From: Niveibacterium terrae
GTDB lineage: Bacteria > Pseudomonadota > Gammaproteobacteria > Burkholderiales > Rhodocyclaceae
Assembly: GCF_048213115.1 (NCBI RefSeq)
Contig: NZ_CP172404.1
Location: 3,410,001 to 3,474,000, forward strand
Direction: 5' to 3'
Length of the DNA: 64,000 bases
Shown piece after piece: positions 34,090-43,341 of this stretch. The position numbers were made by a program, and so were the translations under genes. A model generated the notes under the pieces. It saw nothing but the letters and a program-made list of their open reading frames with translations, was not told the origin of the DNA and searched no databases. Position 1 is the stretch's first letter; every line of letters begins with the position of its first letter.

Positions 34090-34380
34090 TCAGAACTTTA
34101 TCTTTAGATAAGCTTGCTCTGCGGAAAGTATCAAAGCGCCAAGTTCACTATCGATTGACCAAGAGTCAATGACAGTGTTTCCCATACCCCTAACCCGTTG
34201 CTCAGGAGACGGCAATGTCGATGATTCGATTTGTTGCATCATCACTCGTATCTGATCGAGAATCATAACGCCCTGCCCACCTCGCACCATTGAGGACTGA
34301 CCTTGCTGCTGTTTATGTATTTCAGACTCGACCCGAACCTGAATTTCCTTGAGATTTTCCAATAGTTTGCTTGTCTGCAA
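34090..34380 (-). CDS. Small orphan protein, 96 residues
   Basis: Begins MQTSKLLENLKEIQVRVESE with a probable coiled-coil helix, then HKQQQGQSSMVRGGQG, and ends SAEQAYLKIKF. No family was recognised. It has the same orientation and low-GC character as the 91-residue gene about 340 bp away. The two proteins share no obvious sequence similarity. It may be a relic of a larger cassette. Confidence 0.5.
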   Translation of the reverse strand: MQTSKLLENLKEIQVRVESEIHKQQQGQSSMVRGGQGVMILDQIRVMMQQIESSTLPSPEQRVRGMGNTVIDSWSIDSELGALILSAEQAYLKIKF

Positions 34381-34559
34381 CGCGTATGCCTTGCTCTTCC
34401 ACCAGAGGTGGTTCCGGTTGTTCGGACAGATAATCCGTGCCGCTAAGTGGACGCCTGCGTGGTGTTGAAATTCTACGCGGCGATCTTGGCCTGTGGCGGA
34501 GCCTCCTCTCTATTCCACTGTCAGCCGGGTGGTCTCAGAAAAAAATGATCGGATGCAAG
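34381..34559. other. Stretch upstream of the insertion sequence
   Basis: 179 bp with no gene. The text (for instance GGTTGTTCGGACAGATAATC near 34411) looks like debris of earlier insertions, but no element could be named. Confidence 0.35.
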
Positions 34560-34652
34560 ACCTGATAAACATCTAGCCCGTGGGCGGTCTCCGAAGTCGG
34601 GTTGTAGAGTTGAGTTTCCGACGCTCAACACACCCCAACCAAGGAGGCCGCA

Positions 34653-35666
34653 ATGGAACTGTACGCGGGGATCGACTTGCATTCCAACAACTGCGTGATT
34701 GTCGTGCTGGACGCGGACGACCGAGAGGTCTATCGCAAGCGCCAGCCGAACGATCTGGCGGGCATCATTGCAGCGCTGCGTGGCTGCGGAGAAGTCACCG
34801 CGGTGGCGGTGGAATCGACCTACAACTGGTACTGGCTGGTCGATGGACTGCAGGAGGCCGGGTATGTCGTTCGGCTGGTCAATACGGTTGCGGTCAAGCA
34901 GTACGACGGCCTCAAGCACAGTGGGGACTTCAGCGATGCGCACCACCTGGCGCACCTGATGCGTCTGGGAATCCTGCCTACGGGCTACATTTACCCGCGA
35001 GAAGGTCGAGCGCTGCGTGACCTGCTGAGAAAGCGCAGCCAGTTGGTTCGCCAACGCACCACACAGATTCTCAGCATCCAGAATCTTCTGGCGCGCAATC
35101 TTGGAGAAACGCTCAGCGGCAGTGCGATCAAGCGTTGGCAAGCCGCGAACATCGAAGCGCTTACCCTCTTGCCCGAGCAGAAACTCGCGTTGGCCAGCAA
35201 CCTGACCGTCATGCATTGCCTTGACGAGCAGATAGCTCTGCTTGAACGATCGATTCTCAAGCGCGCCAGTCTGAAACCCGAATTTCTGGCGATCAAAAGC
35301 GTCAGCGGGATTGGTGAAGTTCTGGCGCTGACCATCACGCTGGAGACGGGCGACATCTCCCGCTTTGATGGCCCCGGAAACTTTGCCTCCTACGCACGTG
35401 CCGTCGATAGCCGGCGGGAGTCGAACGGAAAGAAGAAAGGCGAAGGCAATACCAAGTGCGGCAACAAGTACCTCGCCTGGGCTTTTGTCGAAGCGGCGAA
35501 TTTCGCGGTGCGCTACGACGCGCAGATCAAGCGTTGGTATCAGAAGAAATCGGCCAAAACGATGCCCGTCGTGGCGATCAAGGCTGTAGCGCACAAGTTG
35601 GCGCGCGCCTGCTATCACATGCTCAAGACGGGAGAAGCGTTCGATGTAAAGCGCGCTTTCGGCTAA
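34653..35666 (+). CDS. IS110-family transposase (RNA-guided recombinase type)
   Basis: A 337-residue transposase. The N-terminal RuvC-like DEDD domain carries D8 (MELYAGIDLH), E54 (VAVESTYNWY), and D92/D95 (GDFSDAHHLAHL). The C-terminal Transposase_20 domain has a helix-hairpin-helix (IKSVSGIGEVLALTI) and the serine-bearing segment GPGNFASYARAVDS with GNKYLAWAFVEAA. All core residues and full length are present, so the gene looks intact. An AGGAGG lies 8 nt before the ATG. Homologues use a bridge/seeker RNA encoded in the element's non-coding end to choose targets. Confidence 0.93.
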   Translation: MELYAGIDLHSNNCVIVVLDADDREVYRKRQPNDLAGIIAALRGCGEVTAVAVESTYNWYWLVDGLQEAGYVVRLVNTVAVKQYDGLKHSGDFSDAHHLAHLMRLGILPTGYIYPREGRALRDLLRKRSQLVRQRTTQILSIQNLLARNLGETLSGSAIKRWQAANIEALTLLPEQKLALASNLTVMHCLDEQIALLERSILKRASLKPEFLAIKSVSGIGEVLALTITLETGDISRFDGPGNFASYARAVDSRRESNGKKKGEGNTKCGNKYLAWAFVEAANFAVRYDAQIKRWYQKKSAKTMPVVAIKAVAHKLARACYHMLKTGEAFDVKRAFG

Positions 35667-36046
35667 CGATCAATGGGGCGCGGCGCGCGAGTCAGACTGA
35701 GGGTTGGAAAAACCATTAGACCTGATTGAACACGCGCCACGGCCCCGCCCGAGCAAGTCGCAACACGGTGCCCGCATCGCGAGCCACCAAGGGGTTGGAC
35801 ATCGCTAGATGAGCCACAGACCTGTGTGAATCGACACGATTCGCCGTTATTGGACGCGGTGGGGAGCAGAGGGTTTTCTGGGGCGGCAACGCCGCCAGGG
35901 GCTGAGCAGAGCACTGCGCCAGCCTTGATCCTGATGGGTGACTGGTGCGCCGTGGGCGCAACCAGCAATTGAGAACCAAGAGTGCCGCCGAGCGGTTCGC
36001 AAGGGAGAGCAGCAAACGGCATGCGCCTTACGGCGCAGGATTTTTT
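35667..36046 (+). ncRNA. Candidate bridge/seeker RNA region of the insertion sequence
   Basis: This non-coding tail downstream of the transposase contains several strong hairpins. GGCGGC-AAC-GCCGCC lies near 35884. CTGGTGCGCC pairs with GGCGCAACCAG near 35941. TGCGCC-TTAC-GGCGCA at 36022-36037 is followed by ATTTTTT, a textbook intrinsic terminator. The position fits an IS1111-type guide RNA. The RNA itself and its 5' end are inferred, and the region may hold more than one transcript. Confidence 0.45.
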
Positions 36047-36128
36047 ACAACCTGGTTGACAGGGAAGGCTAATGGGTGACCCTCGGCGCTCGGACTTCCC
36101 GTTCAAATACCAGCCCACCGAAAATTAG

Positions 36129-39100
36129 TCATAGGTCACCAATAACAGCACTAAAGTACGCTGGATAGAAATCAAGCACAGATGTGATGACGTTTCGGCG
36201 ATCACGAAACGCAGAAATGAAGTCCGATCCGTCATATCCGGACAATTGAATCGCGTCCGCAACATGTTGCGCAACGCAACGGTCTGCAAGACCTGACTCA
36301 TACGCTGAGACAGCAAGCCTACTTGTCAAACCATATTTAAGGGATTTCTGAAAGTCGTTCAGCGCAGATGCGCCCTCGTTGCCGAATCTTGTTGTTCCAA
36401 ACAGAAACTGGGCTACAGCTGCGAGAACTAACGGGCACTCGAAGCCTAGGCACCCCTCAAAAAAATCAAGCACGTCAGCCTCCGTTAGTCTGCGTCTACC
36501 ATCCCCCCAAGGTTTTGTCGCCCCACTGTTCCTGGCAATCTCCATAAGATTATGGAACGAAGCCCCATGCAACCAACCCCGAGCAAGTTGAAATGGCATG
36601 CCTTTCGGTTCCATCATTGTCAGCAATTTTTCATCAATTACCTCACAGAATAGTGGCCATACAGCTTGCAGCCAGTCCTCGCCGGTCGTCAGCGAACGTA
36701 GTCTTCCTTCATTTTGCTGAACCCAGTGCTCCACCCGCGAGGCATCGTTCACATTAAGCAATGTCTTTGCGAAAATAAACTGGCGCGCTGGCTCTGGAGC
36801 TATTCGCTCGATATACTCCGCAGCCAAACAGAAAAGCCGAACCAACTCGGCTTTCGAAGAAGAATCTGCCAACGCATATGCAAGAGTGCTCACAGCCAAA
36901 TCACGGACTTTCAGTCTCGACTCTTCCTGACTTGCAGTTCCACGATTGGCCATCAGGTAGCTCTCAAGAGCTGTTAGTAGCTTTTGCCTTTTAGAGATGT
37001 CTTTCACCAGTGATCGAGATTCAAAGCCCAAGTGCGGATTTTCTTTTTCCACATCGAAAGCCCACGCCTCTAGCAGTTCGCCCTTGAGAAAGTAGGTCTC
37101 TATAGGCACCTCCAGCTCAATTCCTCCCTCAGGTGACCGCAGGGGAGCCAATAGCTCTAGTAGCGAACTCGACGTTTCCTCTGAGTTCTCGGGCTGGAGT
37201 AGATCGACTGCGGCTTGCTTACGCCATTGCTCTTCGATGGCTCTAGGGTCCGCGAACAGCACCAGTCCCTCGGTATGCATACCTGCACGCCCTGCTCGGC
37301 CAATCAAGTTCTGAAAGTCCCTCGTCTTGATTCGATCAGCCCCTTGATTTACACCAGAGACAATTAGATATCGAATAGGAAGATTGACCCCCTGAGCAAG
37401 CGTCGAGGTGCAGGCAACGAATTTGATAAGCTCGTTTTGCATCGCGTGCTCAATAGACAATCGTAACCCTTGCGGCGTCGTGCCGTGATGAACAAAAACC
37501 CCCAGAGCTGCGGCTCGTACTATTGCGGAATCTTCACCAAAATGTTTAGTCGCAAGATTGACTAATCGCCGGATCTCGCCTGCGTCTGAAGCCGCAACAG
37601 GAGGCACTAAACTGAGCCCACGCCCGTAAACTTCGACGGCCCGCTCTGCAAGTCCAGTAGCAGTGTCCTTCCTGCCACAGAACACTGCCACAGCCCCATT
37701 CGGCGCCAATCGAATGCCAAGATAAAGCGACACATCCTTCCAGGCGTCCGCCCCATTCTCAGGGAAACACCGGGGCTTACGCTCCTTCCCACGACGCGCT
37801 AACTCTTGTGACTCAATGCATCTTGGGACAAAGTAGTCTGAGCGCGAGAAATTGTCGGACTCAAAGAACAGAAGCTGACCAAGCCGATCGTGCCATTTTG
37901 CAAATGCAACTGACCGTGTAGTCGACAAGAGTCCGGATCCGTTCACAACATTAGGCTCGACGCCGATAAGCCACGTTCCTACCGCTACCGCATTCTTGAT
38001 TACCGCAGAGATGAGAACAGTCTGCGCAGAAGCTTGAAGCAATCCTTTAATTTCAGTCAGCAACAGTTCGTATGTAATGCCACGCGGCCCTGTGTCGAAT
38101 TGATGCCCCTCGTCATAGACAACCAAGCCAATATGCGCAATCAACGCCGGCTCCTGGCGTAAGACGTAAAGCAGTTTTTCAGGTGTCAAAACCAATAAAT
38201 ATCGAATTGCTGGAGCCTGCAGCCCAAACAGTTCGGCCAACTGGTCTACAAAGTCCAATTGCAGCGCATCCGATAGTTCATTGACCTTGACATCTTCGCC
38301 TCTGAAAGAATGACGAAGAGATGAGGCCACTTCATGGCACAGGGCACGAAACGGCGCGACAACCACAGCAACCCGCGTTCGGTCAGCCAAGAAAGCACTT
38401 CTTAGAATAATTTCGACAGAACGCGTCTTGCCCGCGCTCGTAGGCATCTGGACCACGCCGGATCGCCCGGAAAATAGTCCGGCCTTACCAAGCAACTTCT
38501 GCGACGGCCAAAGCTCCTTAGGAAAACCATAGCGGCGTATGGCCTCTGACCACGCACTATTATCCAATCCACTGAACCCAGGTAGTAACGTCCAAGCTGA
38601 GCTAGCCAATCTCAGCTTGATCACTGCCGAAACTACTTCAACAAGCACCAAGTCTCGAGCCGAGCCTCTCCCGTAGAAGTGCCGCCGAAGCACATCAAGC
38701 ATCTCCACCACTAGCTCAGACGGCATGCCTTCATTGAAGTGTTTTATCAACCTTTTGGCTAGTTCATCCAGTACATCACGTAGCGGATGTGCTGGCAGGT
38801 TCGGCCCCTGACGCCAGTCTGCTTGGAGGACCCAAGTGATCAGTTGCTCGATAGCATCGTCACAATCCTGAGAAAGACGTCGTGCAAGCACTAAGCTGCT
38901 TCCAGGGCGCTGCCCCAAAAAGTAGCTGGCAGATGCCAGAAGCGTAGTTTCTCGCGATATGCCCGTATCAAAGCGAGACGCTAAGTAGGCATCAAAAAAA
39001 CTGGCAGCGAAACCTAATTCGGCCCGTAGTTCGTCGGACAGACAGCCTTGAGTGTCAGGAGTATCGTTAAGCGCAGCCGATGCATCCACGAGAGTGCCAA

Positions 39101-39239
39101 TCGACAGCGGGAACAGTGCAGCAGGTTCTACGTCTTCCGGAATGGCAATGTGGGACTCTTCAGGCAACCCCAGCTCATACATCTTCCCTTTCGAGCGTGT
39201 TATGCCGAAGTACCGGCGGCTGGCAAATTCAGGCTTCAT
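36129..39239 (-). CDS. hamB: HamB-like Ski2-type helicase of a Hachiman/Abp defence system
   Basis: A 1036-residue superfamily 2 helicase. The ATPase motifs are intact: MPTSAGKT (Walker A, about 265-272), DEGH (376-379), LISAV (409-413, motif III), VACTSTLAQGVNLP (608-621) and QNLIGRAGRAG (643-653, motif VI). A roughly 240-residue N-terminal region and a 380-residue C-terminal helical region flank the core, as in HamB/AbpB. The ATG at 39239 overlaps the nuclease gene by 11 bp; a TTG ten residues upstream is the alternative. In Hachiman, HamB surveys DNA and releases HamA to degrade DNA on infection. Low GC and an adjacent insertion sequence indicate transfer. Confidence 0.85.
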   Translation of the reverse strand: MKPEFASRRYFGITRSKGKMYELGLPEESHIAIPEDVEPAALFPLSIGTLVDASAALNDTPDTQGCLSDELRAELGFAASFFDAYLASRFDTGISRETTLLASASYFLGQRPGSSLVLARRLSQDCDDAIEQLITWVLQADWRQGPNLPAHPLRDVLDELAKRLIKHFNEGMPSELVVEMLDVLRRHFYGRGSARDLVLVEVVSAVIKLRLASSAWTLLPGFSGLDNSAWSEAIRRYGFPKELWPSQKLLGKAGLFSGRSGVVQMPTSAGKTRSVEIILRSAFLADRTRVAVVVAPFRALCHEVASSLRHSFRGEDVKVNELSDALQLDFVDQLAELFGLQAPAIRYLLVLTPEKLLYVLRQEPALIAHIGLVVYDEGHQFDTGPRGITYELLLTEIKGLLQASAQTVLISAVIKNAVAVGTWLIGVEPNVVNGSGLLSTTRSVAFAKWHDRLGQLLFFESDNFSRSDYFVPRCIESQELARRGKERKPRCFPENGADAWKDVSLYLGIRLAPNGAVAVFCGRKDTATGLAERAVEVYGRGLSLVPPVAASDAGEIRRLVNLATKHFGEDSAIVRAAALGVFVHHGTTPQGLRLSIEHAMQNELIKFVACTSTLAQGVNLPIRYLIVSGVNQGADRIKTRDFQNLIGRAGRAGMHTEGLVLFADPRAIEEQWRKQAAVDLLQPENSEETSSSLLELLAPLRSPEGGIELEVPIETYFLKGELLEAWAFDVEKENPHLGFESRSLVKDISKRQKLLTALESYLMANRGTASQEESRLKVRDLAVSTLAYALADSSSKAELVRLFCLAAEYIERIAPEPARQFIFAKTLLNVNDASRVEHWVQQNEGRLRSLTTGEDWLQAVWPLFCEVIDEKLLTMMEPKGMPFQLARGWLHGASFHNLMEIARNSGATKPWGDGRRRLTEADVLDFFEGCLGFECPLVLAAVAQFLFGTTRFGNEGASALNDFQKSLKYGLTSRLAVSAYESGLADRCVAQHVADAIQLSGYDGSDFISAFRDRRNVITSVLDFYPAYFSAVIGDL

Positions 39240-40041
39240 CGGCTGCTCGTTTATAGAGGGAGTGAGCAAGCGCCATCAGATCCTTACCCGTGATCGTAAT
39301 GAGTTTTAGGTTCGCTGCGTTGTTATGTGCAACAGTAGATGTGGCCTTAATACATTCGGAGTCGAAAGCATCGTCAGAGAGAACAGCTGCAGCGCCCGAA
39401 ACAAGCCGATATGGACGATCAACTGCGTTTTGGAATCGCTGGACGATCAACATGTAGGCCTGCTGACCCGCAAGATGCATTCGTCGCTTCATCGCCGCTA
39501 ATGTTTCGCCTGCGCGCAGGTAATCCTTCCCGGAGTCATTGACCGCGACCTGCAGCCTTTTTTTATACTTGCCCCCACGGAGTTGCGCCTTGACCTCGAA
39601 GGTCATCATTTCGTCGGTAAGCTTCGGCTGGTTCGCATTCGGGCATTTGAAACCGACGATATCGACACCCTTTACGGACTCGTCACGGCATCCCTTCTCA
39701 GCGTATTTTCCACGCGGCACCCAATAGCCGAGCATGAACTCTACGAAATCCGAAACCAAAAATTCCGCAAAATCTCCAGAACGAACTGCGGGCCCCGGAG
39801 CTTCACTTCTATCAGGAAAAACGAGTTTCAATAAGTACTCAGCTCGAGACAATCCCGTTCCCTCTCGCAAAATATCAAGGTCGCCATCTGAACAGTAGGT
39901 GTTTCGAAATTTGTAAGCCCACTCACTAAGGAGCGCAGCATCGTTTGGAACGTTCAGCGCCCAAACCTCACACGTTTCACCCGCATCCAGTGTTAAAGAC
40001 TCGACTTTTTGCAAGTGACTAAGATATAAGGGCTTTGTCAT
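39229..40041 (-). CDS. hamA: HamA-like (DUF1837) nuclease of a Hachiman/Abp defence system
   Basis: A 270-residue effector. The central part has a PD-(D/E)xK-type nuclease pattern: a glutamate in GDFAEFLVSDFVEFML (about residue 93), the Asp in KGVDIVGFK (127), and the ExK of TFEVKAQLRG (149-151). This matches the DUF1837/HamA_C domain found next to large SF2 helicases. The C-terminus resembles a helical cap. Its stop overlaps the helicase start, so the pair is translationally coupled. No ribosome binding site is obvious, and the 5' flank is AT-rich. It is expected to cleave DNA non-specifically once freed from the helicase. The call depends on both motif and partner. Confidence 0.84.
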   Translation of the reverse strand: MTKPLYLSHLQKVESLTLDAGETCEVWALNVPNDAALLSEWAYKFRNTYCSDGDLDILREGTGLSRAEYLLKLVFPDRSEAPGPAVRSGDFAEFLVSDFVEFMLGYWVPRGKYAEKGCRDESVKGVDIVGFKCPNANQPKLTDEMMTFEVKAQLRGGKYKKRLQVAVNDSGKDYLRAGETLAAMKRRMHLAGQQAYMLIVQRFQNAVDRPYRLVSGAAAVLSDDAFDSECIKATSTVAHNNAANLKLITITGKDLMALAHSLYKRAADEA

Positions 40042-40645
40042 AAAATAAAAGGGGAGATGAAGTCGATTCTCGTTAAAAATCTATCTTGAAATTCCAGGCA
40101 ACTGAGGCACCAAGCGCCTCTTGAACAGCTACTTGTCCTCTTGCCCGGGAAAGAGTTCGAGAACAACATGCGCAAGCATCTACAAACTTTCCGGCGGCGG
40201 TGGCATTGTGGCGACGATGTACTGACGTGCATCCTGCACAGAACCGACTACACAGCACTCTACGCCGCCCAGCAGCAAGACGCATCCTTCTCTTCGGCCG
40301 CCTTGCACAGGAAGGGTGGCATGACGAAGCAAGACTTCTCGTCGGCTTGAACGGCCTCGCGCCGACCGCATCCACTCCGCTCCTGCCCGACGGGCTCCCT
40401 GACGAGACGGCCTGCAGCCTCGTCAGCCGGCTTCGCCAAATCCCCCCGATCCATTCATCTGCCCCCGCTTTCGAGCCCGGGAATGCGTTCCTAGGCAATT
40501 CGCCCCCGGTCACTTTCCCGACGTCTCTCCTCGTAAAGCCAGCTCCAGGCCCGAACCCGGTCTATGCTCATCAATGCCTGCCAGGGAAGATACCCTCGGC
40601 AGAGCTTCACGAACGCAGTCGCTTTCACCTTGTGCGGGGGATTCC
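40042..40645. other. Gap between the defence genes and the FIST operon
   Basis: 604 bp with no convincing gene. The left 250 bp, which should hold the hamA promoter, are less GC-rich. From about 40350 the sequence turns GC-rich like the core chromosome, so the right edge of the island probably lies near 40300. No att site or tRNA was found there. Confidence 0.5.
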
Positions 40646-41806
40646 ATGCCAGAGCGGGCGGCGGATCATGTCGTGCAGGGGCCGCGCATCGGCCAGACCT
40701 GTCTGCGCTCGACTCCTGAAGCGGCAGCCGCCGAACTCGCCGCGCAGCTCGAGCAGCCGGGGCTCGGTCTCGTCCTGCTCTTCCTCGGCGATATCGAGTC
40801 CCCGGAGCGCTTCTGCACCGAATTCAGCGCCCGGCTCAGAGGGGCTAGCGTCCTGGGGGTCAGCGCGGCAGCCGAAATCGGCCCCCAGGGGTATCTGCAG
40901 CACAGCGTGGCCGGCGTCAGCTTCCGCCGAAATGATCTGCCCTTCGCTTTCGGCGTGCTCGAATCGCTGTCCACGGCCAATCTCCGGAAGATCCACCACT
41001 TCACCTCGGCACTGATCGACGATCTGCGCATGCGCTCCCCCGCGATGACTCCCGCGAACAGCTTTGCGCTGATGATGATCGAAGGGACTTCGGAACGGAT
41101 TGCCCATGCCTTTCACGACGGACTGGACGGACTGCGCCTGATCGGTGGAACGGCATCAACGGCGCAGGCCGACGGCCAAACGCGGCTCTTCGTCGATGGC
41201 CGGCTCGTCCGGGACGCGGCCGCGCTGATCGTGGCGTCGACCGGATTGCCTTTCCGGATCTTCAAGGCTCAACACTATTCGGCGGGAGACCCGCCCCTGG
41301 TCGTCACCGGAGCGATCCCCGAACAGCGAATCGTCACGGAGCTGAACGGCCTGCCCGCAGCCCGGGAATACGCGAGGGCGATCGGGTTGGATCCGGCCGC
41401 GATCTGCACCGATGTGTTCGCAACCCGCCCCCTGATCTGCCGGCTCGGCAACAACAGCTTCATCCGCTCGATCCGCTTCGCCGCACCTGAAGGGGCGCTG
41501 ACTTTTTTCTGCTCGGTCGAGGAAGGCACGGTGCTCAGGCCGGCCGTGCGCAAGGGCATGACCGAGAGCCTGAGCGACACCTTTGCGGACATCCGCGCAA
41601 GCCTCGGCGAACCGTCAGTGACGCTGGGTTTCGACTGCGTGCTGCGCCGTACCGAGATGATCGCAACCGGCTCCGCCAGGAAGATAGAGAGGATTCTGAT
41701 GCGGATGAAGATGGTCGGATTCAGCACCTTCGGCGAGCAGTACTGCGGCATGCACATCAACCAGACGATGACCGGCATCACCTTCGGGAAGCCGAATCCG
41801 CGATGA
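40646..41806 (+). CDS. FIST domain signal-input protein
   Basis: A 386-residue protein with a FIST N domain (about 20-200, GLGLVLLFLGDIESPERF to LRLIGGTASTAQADG) and a FIST C domain (220-380, ending GFSTFGEQYCGMHINQTMTG). FIST domains are thought to bind small ligands, perhaps amino acids, and to feed signal-transduction proteins. The chosen ATG follows GGGGG, and an open frame extends 24 residues upstream. Its last four bases overlap the start of a PAS-GGDEF gene, so it is very likely a sensory partner of that cyclase. Confidence 0.88.
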   Translation: MPERAADHVVQGPRIGQTCLRSTPEAAAAELAAQLEQPGLGLVLLFLGDIESPERFCTEFSARLRGASVLGVSAAAEIGPQGYLQHSVAGVSFRRNDLPFAFGVLESLSTANLRKIHHFTSALIDDLRMRSPAMTPANSFALMMIEGTSERIAHAFHDGLDGLRLIGGTASTAQADGQTRLFVDGRLVRDAAALIVASTGLPFRIFKAQHYSAGDPPLVVTGAIPEQRIVTELNGLPAAREYARAIGLDPAAICTDVFATRPLICRLGNNSFIRSIRFAAPEGALTFFCSVEEGTVLRPAVRKGMTESLSDTFADIRASLGEPSVTLGFDCVLRRTEMIATGSARKIERILMRMKMVGFSTFGEQYCGMHINQTMTGITFGKPNPR

Positions 41807-43341
41807 TCCCCCCTCTCGACATCCGCTGCGCGTCCGCGGACACCGCGGGACTGCACGAGGAAATCCGCCGCCGCGACCGGATCATCGCGGCCCTGATCCG
41901 GCAGATCGAAACGGGCATCAACACCGAGAGCAACTTCGGACTGCTGCAGAGCACGCTCGCGCTCGAAAGGCTGGTCCAGCTCCGCACCGAAGCGCTGCAT
42001 CAGAGCATGGAAGAGATGGAGGCCTTCATCGCCCACGCTCCGCTCGGGATCGTCTTCACCCGCGACCACGTCATTCTTCGCTACAACCGCCAGTTCGCAA
42101 AGATGTTCGGTTTTCACGGCGACGAAGCCGTCGGGCAGAACACACGCACCCTGTTCCGTTCGGACGACGAGTTCGAAGCGGCCATAGCGCTCGTCGATCC
42201 TTCATTGAGCACCGAGAAGTCCTACCGCCTGGATTCCTATTTCCGCCACAGCAACGGCACCGATCTCTGGGTGCACTCGATCGGCCATGCCCTCGCCCGC
42301 AAAGAGACGGGGGCGAGCGCGCTATGGATGATGGAGGACAGGACCAGCATCCGAAGGGCCGAGGACGCGCTCAGCCAGAGCCATCAGGAACTGCTCGAAC
42401 GCACGCTGGAACTCTCGCGGCGGGAACAGGAGCTGCGCACCGTCATCGACAACGCTTACGACGCCTACGTCAGTCTCGACGAGAATGGCACGGTGCTGAG
42501 CAGGAACAAGCGAGCGGAAGAGATCTTCGGCTGGACGACGTTCGAAGCCATGGGACGTCCGCTGAGCGAGCTGATCATCCCGCCGGAGGCGGTCGGGGGA
42601 TTCCTGGCAGGGCTGAACTCCCTCGCCGGGGAGGACAAGTGCCCCGAGCTGCTGGCCCGCCGCCGGGATGGCTCAACGCTGACGGCGGAGATCCGGATCA
42701 GTCTTCTGGATTTCGGAGAACACCGGGTTTTCAGCGCCTTCCTGACCGACATCTCGGCGCGCAAGGCCCAGGAAAGGCTGAGGGAGCACGAAGCGAGGCA
42801 CGATGCGCTGACCGGGCTGCCGAACCGGCGCGAGCTGATGGATCAGCTGAACCGAGCGATCGCGCGCAGCCAGCGCAGCGGCAACGCGCTGGGCGTGATC
42901 TTCCTCGATCTGGACGGCTTCAAATCCGTCAATGACAGTCATGGGCACGAGACCGGGGACGCGCTGCTCGTCCGGGTCGCGCAGCGTCTGACCGAGGAAA
43001 TCCGCGAGACGGACACGGTCGCCCGCCTGGCGGGCGACGAGTTCGTCATCGTGCAGGAAGCGGCCAACCCGCGGCTCGACGATGCGGCCCAGACCGCCTC
43101 CCGGCTGATCGCCCGCGTCTCCCGCCCCATCCCGATCGGGGACATCAGCGTCCAGGTCGGGTGCAGCATTGGCATGCTGATCTTCAGGTCAGGCTGTCAC
43201 CAGAACGCGGAGGAACTGATCCAGCAGGCCGACCAGGCGATGTATCGGGCCAAACGGGCCGGCAAAGGACGCAGCGTCATCATCGAGCTGAACCCCGATC
43301 CGCCAGAAGGCGAGGCCGGATCCATTGGCCCGCTCGCCTGA
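41803..43341 (+). CDS. PAS domain-containing diguanylate cyclase
   Basis: A 512-residue cytoplasmic signalling protein. An N-terminal coiled helix (EEIRRRDRIIAALIRQIE, about 15-65) is followed by PAS 1 (AFIAHAPLGIVFTRDHVILR, about 73-185) and PAS 2 (LRTVIDNAYDAYVSLDENGT, about 210-330). The GGDEF domain (DALTGLPNRRELMDQL onward) comes last. The active-site motif reads AGDEF rather than GGDEF, a variant usually still active. The inhibitory-site RxxD (RETD) is present, so product feedback is likely. No transmembrane segment is seen; the FIST protein upstream probably supplies input. Output would be cyclic di-GMP. Confidence 0.92.
   Translation: MIPPLDIRCASADTAGLHEEIRRRDRIIAALIRQIETGINTESNFGLLQSTLALERLVQLRTEALHQSMEEMEAFIAHAPLGIVFTRDHVILRYNRQFAKMFGFHGDEAVGQNTRTLFRSDDEFEAAIALVDPSLSTEKSYRLDSYFRHSNGTDLWVHSIGHALARKETGASALWMMEDRTSIRRAEDALSQSHQELLERTLELSRREQELRTVIDNAYDAYVSLDENGTVLSRNKRAEEIFGWTTFEAMGRPLSELIIPPEAVGGFLAGLNSLAGEDKCPELLARRRDGSTLTAEIRISLLDFGEHRVFSAFLTDISARKAQERLREHEARHDALTGLPNRRELMDQLNRAIARSQRSGNALGVIFLDLDGFKSVNDSHGHETGDALLVRVAQRLTEEIRETDTVARLAGDEFVIVQEAANPRLDDAAQTASRLIARVSRPIPIGDISVQVGCSIGMLIFRSGCHQNAEELIQQADQAMYRAKRAGKGRSVIIELNPDPPEGEAGSIGPLA

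Larger units (their letters stand above)
34560..36085 (+). mobile_element. IS110-family insertion sequence, IS1111-like layout
   Basis: The transposase gene is preceded by under 100 bp and followed by about 400 bp of non-coding, hairpin-rich DNA. This matches the IS1111 subgroup, where the guide RNA lies downstream of the gene. The ends are uncertain. CTAGCC at 34573 on the left and TTAGCC on the minus strand near 36068-36073 may be parts of subterminal inverted repeats, giving about 1.5 kb, the usual size. IS110 elements make no simple target duplication, so ends cannot be confirmed from one copy. Confidence 0.6.

Noticed and set aside
35940..36130. A possible tRNA- or tmRNA-like 3' end (GTTCAAAT near 36105)
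   Set aside because: No T-stem pairs around it and no acceptor or anticodon arm could be drawn.
40073..40513. 146-residue frame on the minus strand upstream of hamA
   Set aside because: It mixes Arg/Ser-rich GC-driven text and crosses the composition change of the island edge; there is no ribosome site or family pattern.
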